This document shows positions 1 to 5,399 of a DNA stretch of 10,766 nt, piece after piece. Source of the stretch: Candidatus Sericytochromatia bacterium (GTDB taxonomy: Bacteria; Cyanobacteriota; Sericytochromatia; UBA7694); the NCBI GenBank assembly GCA_913773825.1, contig CAJYHH010000931.1, positions 1 to 10,766 on the forward strand. The letters are read 5' to 3'. The notes below the pieces were generated by a model that saw only the letters and a program-made list of their open reading frames with translations, had not been told where the DNA came from and searched no databases. The stretch's first letter is position 1, and each line of letters starts with the position of its first letter. A program made the position numbers and the translations under genes.

Positions 1-445
1 TAAAAGGCGCAATACAGGCAACCACACCAAAAGGTTCACGCACCGTAAAGTTAATCTGATGCGGCGCAACAGGCGGAAACACAGTCCCTTTGGTTACGCG
101 AATCACTTCGCCATAATAGCGAAAGCAGGCTGACACCCATTCAATACAGTCTTTGGCTTCAATTAAAGGTTTGCCAGTTTCTTTAGCCAGCAAAGTTGCT
201 AATTCTTTAGCCATGCTGTCGATCCGGTTAGCCACAGCCGCGAGATAATGGGCTTTATTGGCTTCGGGGAGTTTCCACCAGTCATGCTGAGCTGCTTTAG
301 CGGCTGCCACTGCACGATCTACGTCGGGCTTCTGACAGTCCGCAATCTGGCCTAAGGGCTCAAGCGTGGCGGGGTTGTGAATCTCACGAATAACTTCAGA
401 CTCGGGACGGACAAATTCGCCGTTGATGAACAGTGATTGAACCAT
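1..445 (-). CDS. Aldehyde dehydrogenase, N-terminal part (runs off the left edge)
   Basis: This is the first 148 codons of an NAD(P)-dependent aldehyde dehydrogenase, which oxidises an aldehyde to its acid in the cytoplasm. The protein starts MVQSLFINGEFV, followed by the HNPATLEPLGQI strand typical of the family N-terminus. An ETGKPLIEA helix follows near residue 90, and the REPFGVVACIAPF segment that leads into the conserved N-Y-P of the oxyanion site is the last thing visible. The catalytic Cys and Glu lie outside the window, so substrate class is not resolved; betaine-aldehyde-like or broad-specificity ALDH are both possible. The ATG at 445 is preceded by AGGAG about 8 bases upstream, which supports this start. 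The open frame has no interruption. It lies downstream of the lipoprotein gene but beyond a strong terminator, so it probably has its own promoter. The ALDH assignment is secure; the substrate is not known. Confidence 0.9.
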   Translation of the reverse strand, partial: MVQSLFINGEFVRPESEVIREIHNPATLEPLGQIADCQKPDVDRAVAAAKAAQHDWWKLPEANKAHYLAAVANRIDSMAKELATLLAKETGKPLIEAKDCIEWVSACFRYYGEVIRVTKGTVFPPVAPHQINFTVREPFGVVACIAPF

Positions 446-501
446 AAAGCACTCCTGAAACGAGGTGGTAATCCCGAGTACAGAGCATCAGAAATAGACT
501 C

Positions 502-559
502 AAAAAAACAGCTCGCCTGCACTCGTGTACCAGTCATGATACTGGATAGGTGCAGGCGA
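502..559 (-). terminator. Rho-independent terminator of the lipoprotein gene, with nested hairpin
   Basis: A perfect 10-bp stem is formed by 513-522 (tcgcctgcac) and 550-559 (gtgcaggcga). The 27-base loop holds a second perfect stem, 530-534 (ccagt) with 541-545 (actgg). On the minus strand the structure is followed after four bases by seven consecutive T (complement of 502-508). It begins about 26 bases past the stop of the lipoprotein gene and lies before the ALDH start at 445. The orientation of the T tract makes it a minus-strand terminator. Confidence 0.8.
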
Positions 560-584
560 AACCAGAGCTGGATTCTGTTTGAGC

Positions 585-1730
585 TTAACCCCTATTCAGA
601 CTCTCCTGAGCAATTTTCGCTTTCGGCATAAACACTTCCAAATCCATCATCTGATCAAGCAAAGCAACATCTGAAAATAAATTCATCATGATGGCAAGTG
701 CCTGCTCATTGCTTTTAGCCATCGCCTCTTGATTTCCAAATGCTTTTGCAGCCTTACTCAAAACGTCAATCTGCAGGCGGGTGCTCGCATAAATAGCCGT
801 GTGCCCAGCTTCAAAGTCTTCGGGTGGATGTAAGCTAGACAGCTCTAATTGTACTGTACTGAGTTTTTCAACCGCCTTCGTAAACAGAGATTTAACGTCA
901 GAGCTTGCATGATCAGCTCCTATGCTCACTGCATGCGGCATAATCAATTCATTGAGCCACGTTTCAGACGCCCCTTTATAACTGGGCAACTTACTCAGAA
1001 GAGAGCGCATCCGCAACAAATATTCATTTCGGCTCAGCCGTCCACCCTTTTGCAAAGCCAGGCGGTCTTGGCGATAAGTTTCGACACTAAAGTCAAATAA
1101 GAGATCCAATACCTGGGGCCTCAGATTTGTCAGTTTTTCGGTCTTATCTTTATAACGGGTAGAAAAACTCATCAAGAGTAAAGGGTCACCCGCATCCAGA
1201 TCTTTGAGCATTGATTCGCTTAATTCGCGGGTTAAGCCAAAAAATTCCAGGGCAAGATTATGTTTTTCAGTCATCTCAGCAGGGGGCTTCAGTTCTTTTA
1301 AACGGGTTTCCATCTGCACAGAAGAAGCACTTGCAGCCTTAAAAATAACTTTAAAAGCCTCTATTTGAGTTTTTAAAGCAGCCAGGGCATCAGATACATT
1401 GGTTGGCATGGCAGAAGCTGAAGCCGATGGCTGAGCAGGATTTGAGGAACTTGCCCCTGTTACAGTTGGTCCGCTTGAAGTCGGAACAAAAGAACTTAAC
1501 AAAACACCAGAAGGTGCAGATGAAGCTGTGCCAAGAACCTTAGCACTCGATTTAGCGCTTTCAGCATTACTTTTATTGAAGTCCTTATACAGCGAGACAA
1601 AACGTTTACTATATTCCTGTTTCGTCAATGAACCATCAGGATTAGTGGTCTGAACAGGGGCCTGACAAGCGCTCACAGCCAGCATTAAAGCAAAAACAGT
1701 CCAAACAAGGTCTTTTCTCATGATTAACAT
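585..1730 (-). CDS. Putative lipoprotein with a duplicated helical domain, function unknown
   Basis: I do not recognise a family. The N-terminus is a lipoprotein signal: positive residues (Arg5, Lys6), a hydrophobic stretch, and a lipobox ending in Cys22 (LAVSAC), so the mature protein should be lipid-anchored to a membrane. Residues about 55-110 are a Ser/Ala/Pro-rich linker. The rest is charged and helical with no cysteine. Two halves look related. LTKQEY at 35-40 matches LSRNEY at 232-237. L..LKPP at 144-150 matches L..LHPP at 297-303, and each Pro-Pro is followed seven residues later by His (157 and 310). The linker explains most of the extra length in the first half. The start is ambiguous between the ATG at 1730 and the ATG at 1721 (fourth residue); the shorter form has a more typical signal peptide. 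The gene is monocistronic: it has its own promoter-like boxes at 1761-1788 and a terminator at 502-559. Confidence 0.8.
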   Translation of the reverse strand: MLIMRKDLVWTVFALMLAVSACQAPVQTTNPDGSLTKQEYSKRFVSLYKDFNKSNAESAKSSAKVLGTASSAPSGVLLSSFVPTSSGPTVTGASSSNPAQPSASASAMPTNVSDALAALKTQIEAFKVIFKAASASSVQMETRLKELKPPAEMTEKHNLALEFFGLTRELSESMLKDLDAGDPLLLMSFSTRYKDKTEKLTNLRPQVLDLLFDFSVETYRQDRLALQKGGRLSRNEYLLRMRSLLSKLPSYKGASETWLNELIMPHAVSIGADHASSDVKSLFTKAVEKLSTVQLELSSLHPPEDFEAGHTAIYASTRLQIDVLSKAAKAFGNQEAMAKSNEQALAIMMNLFSDVALLDQMMDLEVFMPKAKIAQESLNRG

Positions 1731-1760
1731 CCATCTTCTCGATAATTAAATCTTGATCAG

Positions 1761-1788
1761 ATGTTACCAGGAAAACTTAAAATTACAA
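1761..1788 (-). promoter_or_regulatory. Candidate sigma70-type promoter for the lipoprotein gene
   Basis: Read on the minus strand, TTGTAA (complement of 1783-1788) is followed after 16 bases by TAACAT (complement of 1761-1766). Transcription would begin near 1753, giving a leader of about 25 bases to the ATG at 1730. Both boxes are imperfect (about 4 of 6 bases each). The support is position between divergent genes plus this partial consensus match. Confidence 0.35.
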
Positions 1789-1826
1789 AGATGCGATTGA
1801 GAAACCTATTGCGCATCTAAAATAAA

Positions 1827-1854
1827 TTGACAGGACTCTCAGAACCTCTATTCC
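1827..1854 (+). promoter_or_regulatory. Candidate distal promoter for the secreted coiled-coil gene
   Basis: A perfect -35 hexamer TTGACA (1827-1832) is followed after 16 bases by TATTCC (1849-1854), a weak -10. Transcription from here would give a leader of roughly 100 bases before the ATG at 1963. A competing closer promoter is listed at 1904-1932; the sequence does not decide between them. Confidence 0.35.
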
Positions 1855-1903
1855 CAAACAAACTAACCCACATGAATCTGGCTTGCACTTAAAGATCCCT
1901 TTC

Positions 1904-1932
1904 TTGGCCAAGGTTAATCGATCCAGTAAACT
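1904..1932 (+). promoter_or_regulatory. Candidate proximal promoter for the secreted coiled-coil gene
   Basis: TTGGCC (1904-1909) and TAAACT (1927-1932) are separated by the optimal 17 bases. Transcription would start near 1940, leaving a short leader that contains the ribosome binding site AGAGG at 1951-1955. Each box matches the sigma70 consensus only partly. Confidence 0.3.
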
Positions 1933-1962
1933 GAGAGAACTTTGTAAACAAGAGGCCTAAAG

Positions 1963-2736
1963 ATGAAAAAGATTGTATCAATCCTGGCAATAACCTTATC
2001 TCTGATATGGCCTTTGTCTGCAAATGCTGAAGAGAATGAATACGTGAATATCATTTGGCAAGGCAATAAATGCACTGCTTATGTGACAACGATCTATGTG
2101 TATACAAAAACAACTATTACACAAACTTACACGTGCACAGCGTGGAACCAGATTGTTCAAGCTCGATTAAAGGCCCAACAGAACGCAGAAAGAGCTCGAC
2201 AGAATGCAGAAAAAGCTCAACGTGAAGCCCGCCAAAGAGCTGAACGAGAAGCAGCGCAGGCCCAATATGATGCAGAACAGCAAGAAAAAGCCCGTGCAAT
2301 TTTGTCCGAGATCGAAGCTATTGGATTAAAAGAGAAGATTGAAGAAGTGGTTAAACAGGATATGGAGTATCAGTACTATCCTGACAAAGTCACTCGGGCT
2401 CTCAATAGTATTACGGAGCAACTCTATAGCGTTGATGCCTTCTACGAGATTTTTTACCAACTTAGAGAAGGTAACCCGTATCGTAGCCGATTTATTTTTA
2501 ATTTAGCTGATGCCATTGAAACAACTAAGTTTCACGGATATGGATTGGGGACTTTAGGCAAATGGGCCTATAGACCGATTACAGACCAATGCGGAAAAAA
2601 GGGAACTGTTTTCTACAACACACTCGAACATGCCAATGACAAGTTTCGGTTCGGTGTGATAGGGATGGAGTTTGGAGGCTATATCTCCGATGAAGAGATT
2701 AAGACGGGTCGAGTAAAGACCTGTGTCTTTGAGTAG
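1963..2736 (+). CDS. Secreted coiled-coil protein of unknown function
   Basis: This is a 257-residue protein with no family I recognise. Residues 1-22 are a clear Sec signal peptide: two lysines, a hydrophobic core, then SANA before a likely cleavage site in front of Glu23. The mature N-terminal part (23-62) is rich in Thr, Tyr and Val, as in beta strands, and contains Cys37 and Cys58. Residues about 64-115 form a very Ala/Glu/Arg/Gln-rich helix with heptad-like spacing, probably a coiled coil. The C-terminal region (116-257) is mixed, with aromatic-rich segments and Cys210 and Cys254. Four cysteines in an exported protein suggest two disulfides. The start is supported by AGAGG seven bases upstream of the ATG. 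It is the only complete plus-strand gene in the window and looks richer in A/T-ending codons than its neighbours. It converges on the DUF1963 operon, so it is a separate transcript. Cell-envelope or periplasmic location is inferred. Confidence 0.8.
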   Translation: MKKIVSILAITLSLIWPLSANAEENEYVNIIWQGNKCTAYVTTIYVYTKTTITQTYTCTAWNQIVQARLKAQQNAERARQNAEKAQREARQRAEREAAQAQYDAEQQEKARAILSEIEAIGLKEKIEEVVKQDMEYQYYPDKVTRALNSITEQLYSVDAFYEIFYQLREGNPYRSRFIFNLADAIETTKFHGYGLGTLGKWAYRPITDQCGKKGTVFYNTLEHANDKFRFGVIGMEFGGYISDEEIKTGRVKTCVFE

Positions 2737-2781
2737 TAAGCCCAAAGACACCCCCTAAGTTGGCCAGAGTCAGCTTAGGGG
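2723..2781. terminator. Two adjacent hairpins between convergent genes, probable bidirectional terminator
   Basis: The first stem pairs 2723-2731 (gtgtctttg) with 2743-2751 (caaagacac), nine perfect base pairs that enclose the stop codon of the plus-strand gene. The second pairs 2752-2759 (cccctaag) with 2774-2781 (cttagggg), extended inward by a G-U, an A-U and a G-C pair to leave an 8-base loop. On the plus strand the second stem is followed by a modest A/T-rich run (caatatttgattt) rather than a clean T tract. The position between two gene 3' ends makes termination in one or both directions the simplest role. Confidence 0.5.
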
Positions 2782-2835
2782 ACAATATTTGATTTCTGGA
2801 ATACGCTGATACTAAATCCGATATACAGAACCGCT

Positions 2836-3606
2836 CTAACCGCAAGCCCAACCAAAAGCAAGTTGGTCTTTGTGAGTGGGGCACTGTGTCAGATGGCCAC
2901 AACCAACATCACCAAACATATAGGGCAGATGATCTTCAGAATCAATCTGCATCACCATTTGCATGGTTTTACCGCAATCTGGGCATTCGGGGTATTCAAC
3001 ACCCTGAACCCACATCGGCCAGCCGCCAATTTTATCGCCAGCCGCTGAATCTGTCACTTCCCAGAGCAACTCATCTTCACGCTCGCTAAGCTTGAGGCCT
3101 GCAGCTTTAAGCAGGGGTCGCAGTTCATCACTGGCGGGCAGATCTGTACCAGCTTGCTCCCAGCCCGTGATGCGCTTGGGTGGAAAGTGCTGATCCGGCA
3201 CAGAGGGCACGACGCCATCGCCCACACTGTCAGCATGGGGTTCAACGCGACGGGCCAGCACACTTTCAGAGAAAGGAAAGTAGGCGTCACAGTCGTCTTC
3301 ACAGGAAGATTCAGTATTCGTACAGTAAAACAGCTGAATCAGGCCTGTGCCAAAGTTGTTCTGAAGCTCAGACGGTAAATCCTGAGTATTGAGCTGCACA
3401 AACAGCTGCAGCGGCTGTTCGCAGTTAGGGCAAATCGGCCAGACTTCATCAGGGCTGAGCCAGGGTCGGCCTGAGAATTTAGAAGCGGTAAGCGGGCCGT
3501 CTTCGTCAAGGGTTTCAGGTTTCCAATAGGGCCGGCTCCATTGGCTTAGACGGGCTTTGAGTTCAGCAGCTTCTGTGTCATTGCCTTCAGCTTCAAGTTC
3601 AGTCAT
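2836..3606 (-). CDS. DUF1963 (YwqG-like) domain protein, second of a tandem pair
   Basis: This is a cytoplasmic 256-residue protein with features of the DUF1963/YwqG family, whose biochemical role I cannot state. The C-terminal half shows the family signature: GDKIGGWP at 190-197, then a CPDC pair (Cys208, Cys211), a Q-I-D strand and MFGDVGCGHLTQCP near 230-243. An earlier CPNC pair (Cys59, Cys62), Cys95, Cys102 and Cys106 lie in the N-terminal half, so the protein may bind zinc, which is inferred. The start was moved from an upstream ATG at 3621 to the ATG at 3606. The minus strand carries a perfect AGGAGG six bases before 3606, and the longer frame would translate that site as Arg-Arg. The gene starts 20 bases after the stop of its paralogue and is the last of the EamA-DUF1963-DUF1963 block. 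It ends 54 bases from the convergent hairpins. Confidence 0.8.
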   Translation of the reverse strand: MTELEAEGNDTEAAELKARLSQWSRPYWKPETLDEDGPLTASKFSGRPWLSPDEVWPICPNCEQPLQLFVQLNTQDLPSELQNNFGTGLIQLFYCTNTESSCEDDCDAYFPFSESVLARRVEPHADSVGDGVVPSVPDQHFPPKRITGWEQAGTDLPASDELRPLLKAAGLKLSEREDELLWEVTDSAAGDKIGGWPMWVQGVEYPECPDCGKTMQMVMQIDSEDHLPYMFGDVGCGHLTQCPTHKDQLAFGWACG

Positions 3607-3618
3607 TGGGAGCCTCCT
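3607..3618 (-). promoter_or_regulatory. Strong ribosome binding site that decides the start of the second DUF1963 gene
   Basis: The minus strand reads AGGAGG (complement of 3613-3618), then six bases, then the ATG at 3606. This is a full anti-Shine-Dalgarno match at ideal spacing. It sits immediately after an in-frame ATG at 3621, which would otherwise be chosen as the longest start. It lets the second DUF1963 gene initiate independently of its upstream neighbour. Confidence 0.75.
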
Positions 3619-3626
3619 CATGCTGA

Positions 3627-4256
3627 TTAGCGTTTAATCAAAATCAAATTCTCACGATGATGTGGACAATAGCATAAATACCCTGTCTGAGCCAGTTGGA
3701 CAAGCAGTTGCATCGCTTGCCCACAGCTTAAACAACCTGCCTCCAGCATGTGTTCAGCATCAGGCCAGCCGCCAAGCTTATCCCCTGATTCAGCTCCCAC
3801 CATCTGATCAACTAAAGCAGACTCTGCCTCAGTCAGCCAGATTTCCTGCTCCTGACAGAGCTGTCGACAGGCTTCCGGCATCGGTGTATCGGTTCCAGCC
3901 AACTGCCAATCAACCGACTGCAGTCCTTTATCTGCAAGACGCAGCAGATGCTCTGATTGAGATGTCAGAAGACAGCTATCAGCCAGATACTCAGGGCAGT
4001 CTGGCTCAGGACAGAGCCAGAGCTGAATCAACTTATCGTAAAAGCGCTCCTGCCAAGGCTCTGGTAAAGTCTGACCCACAAGCTGAAGTTTGAGATGCAG
4101 TGAGCCCTTATGCTCTGGACAAATAGGCCTTTCAGCTTCAATTTGTGAACCAAGAAACGCATCTTGTCGCTCAGCAGGCTGAGGACGCCAATAAGCCAAA
4201 GACAAGGGCTCAGTTTTAATGAGCAGACTTTGAGCCAGTTCATCTAAAGCATCCAT
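3627..4256 (-). CDS. DUF1963-like protein, first of a tandem pair (diverged paralogue)
   Basis: This is a 209-residue cytoplasmic protein clearly related to the gene that follows it. RPICPEHK (43-50) corresponds to WPICPNCE in the neighbour; a helix ending LIQLWLC (76-82) corresponds to LIQLFYC; and GDKLGGWP (158-165) with the CLSC pair (Cys175, Cys178) and an M-Q-L-L-V-Q-L strand corresponds to the neighbour's GDKIGGWP/CPDC region. It is shorter: the final segment is cut from the canonical FGD-containing strand to a compact CYCPHH ending (Cys195, Cys197, His199, His200). The first CxxC has become C-P-E-H. Its ATG lies only 4 bases after the EamA stop and has no good ribosome site of its own, so it is probably translated by coupling to that gene. 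Function is unknown. DUF1963 membership rests on similarity to the neighbour and is less certain than for the neighbour itself. Confidence 0.75.
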   Translation of the reverse strand: MDALDELAQSLLIKTEPLSLAYWRPQPAERQDAFLGSQIEAERPICPEHKGSLHLKLQLVGQTLPEPWQERFYDKLIQLWLCPEPDCPEYLADSCLLTSQSEHLLRLADKGLQSVDWQLAGTDTPMPEACRQLCQEQEIWLTEAESALVDQMVGAESGDKLGGWPDAEHMLEAGCLSCGQAMQLLVQLAQTGYLCYCPHHRENLILIKR

Positions 4257-4260
4257 AATT

Positions 4261-5280
4261 TTAACCAGAAGCCGAAGCTGCAGGCGTCGCAGGCGAAGCC
4301 GGTACCGCAGCGGGATCAGCCGGACGTGTCAGGCTCTCAGGTTCAACCGGTTGATTCTGAGGTGGCGCTTCAGGCTGCTCAGGCGGCTGTGGAATCGTGC
4401 TAAAGCCAATCCCTGCAAGCAGTACAGCCAGACAGATCCACTGCAGGCGGCTGATATGCTCTTTGAGAAACGCTGCAGCAAAAACCAGTGTCACCAGCGG
4501 GTAAGCGCCTGTCAGCGGGGTAACAATTGACGCCGGACCAGTTTTAGATGCCAGAATCACACCTAAATCTCCGCTGGCCATCATCGCCATCGGTAAAAAC
4601 GAATGTAAAAACGGCACATGAGGCCCCGTTATCCCAGCTCGACGGGCCCGAGCCAGCTTAAAGGCCCCGTACAGGCCCAGCGTCAACACGCCACCAAAGG
4701 TCGAAAACAGCATCATATTGTACTCATTGCTGGCAGGCATGCTGTAGGAAAATTTAAGCAGCGTCTGAGCTGCGCCCCAGCAAATCAGGGCGATAATCGC
4801 TAAGGGAATCCAGCGGCGGCTGGTGATTTTGCCGTCACCTTCAGGATCAGGGGGAGAATAAGACAGACCCACACAGCCAGCCAGCACCATCACTACGCCA
4901 ACATACTGCAGTGGCACCAGTTGCTCTTTAAGAAAAATCTGGGCAAATAACAAAGTCAGTGCTGGATAAGTAGCTGACAGCGTACCGACAATGGTAATTG
5001 GCCCATAGACTATTGATTCAAAATAGAGAATCCAGCCCAAACCATCGAGAATATACACCAGCACGCCAATCAGCAAATAGTTCAGGCCTTCAGGTGTAAA
5101 CGGCGAAGGATGGTCAAAGTAAAAGAAAAAGCCCAGATTAACCAGGGTACGGGCCAGAATCAAAAATAGACAGAACAGCGCCGGAGGCACATCGTCACTC
5201 CATTTTTTAACCAGGCCCTGCCCGATTCCGTATAAAAACAAGGTGACAAACGAAGGAATCAGCCAGGATGAAGCAGTCAT
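4261..5280 (-). CDS. EamA/DMT-superfamily permease
   Basis: This is an inner-membrane transporter of the drug/metabolite transporter superfamily with two EamA repeats and about ten hydrophobic segments. The family moves small metabolites such as amino acids or purines, often outward; the substrate cannot be read here. With the 5280 start (339 residues), repeat one ends in the typical YPALTLLFAQIFLKE helix at 105-119 and a V-V-M-V-L-A-G segment. Repeat two has the matching YPLVTLVFAAAFLKE at 260-274 and a V-L-L-A-G segment. Residues from about 297 to the end are a Pro/Ala/Glu-rich tail, unusual for the family and probably disordered. A longer start (ATG at 5340, 20 extra residues) lies inside the loop of a large inverted repeat and adds a non-membrane, His-rich leader, so I reject it. 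The AGAGG upstream of 5280 is rather far (14 bases), leaving some doubt. It is followed after 4 bases by the first DUF1963 gene. Confidence 0.85.
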   Translation of the reverse strand: MTASSWLIPSFVTLFLYGIGQGLVKKWSDDVPPALFCLFLILARTLVNLGFFFYFDHPSPFTPEGLNYLLIGVLVYILDGLGWILYFESIVYGPITIVGTLSATYPALTLLFAQIFLKEQLVPLQYVGVVMVLAGCVGLSYSPPDPEGDGKITSRRWIPLAIIALICWGAAQTLLKFSYSMPASNEYNMMLFSTFGGVLTLGLYGAFKLARARRAGITGPHVPFLHSFLPMAMMASGDLGVILASKTGPASIVTPLTGAYPLVTLVFAAAFLKEHISRLQWICLAVLLAGIGFSTIPQPPEQPEAPPQNQPVEPESLTRPADPAAVPASPATPAASASG

Positions 5281-5310
5281 AAGGAAGAAAAGAACCTCTT
5301 TAAAGAGTTT

Positions 5311-5380
5311 TGGGTGGTGAGTTAAGTGCCTTGTACCCATCGCCCTACGGCTCTGCTACAAGCACTTAACTCACCACCCA
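5311..5380. repeat. Large imperfect inverted repeat in the ALDH/EamA spacer
   Basis: Bases 5311-5335 (starting tgggtggtgagttaagtg) pair with 5357-5380 over 24 base pairs with one single-base bulge. The loop is 21 bases (5336-5356) and contains cctacggc at 5344-5351. The same 8-mer recurs in the hairpin next to it (5389-5396). No T tract follows on either strand, so it is not a standard terminator. It could be a REP/MITE-like dispersed element, a transcript-processing structure, or an attenuator between the ALDH and the transporter genes. Confidence 0.7.
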
Positions 5381-5384
5381 CCAC

Positions 5385-5399
5385 GCCGCCTACGGCGGC
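5385..5399. repeat. Short GC-rich palindrome abutting the ALDH stop codon
   Basis: GCCGCC (5385-5390), tac, GGCGGC (5394-5399) is a perfect 6-bp stem with a 3-base loop, directly next to the TAA of the ALDH gene (complement of 5400-5402). It shares the cctacggc core with the loop of the larger inverted repeat beside it, so the two may be parts of one element. Confidence 0.6.

Noticed and set aside
3607..3621. Start of the second DUF1963 gene at the ATG at 3621
   Set aside because: The extra codons are the AGGAGG ribosome binding site itself, six bases before the better ATG at 3606.
3662..4093. Plus-strand open frame of 143 codons
   Set aside because: It is wholly antisense to the first DUF1963 gene, has no ribosome site, and lacks any domain-like pattern; it is a shadow of the real frame.
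5281..5340. Twenty-residue N-terminal extension of the EamA protein from the ATG at 5340
   Set aside because: The ATG lies in the loop of the inverted repeat, has only a poorly placed AGGG before it, and the added residues (GTRHLTHHP...) are encoded by the repeat arm and are not typical of the family.
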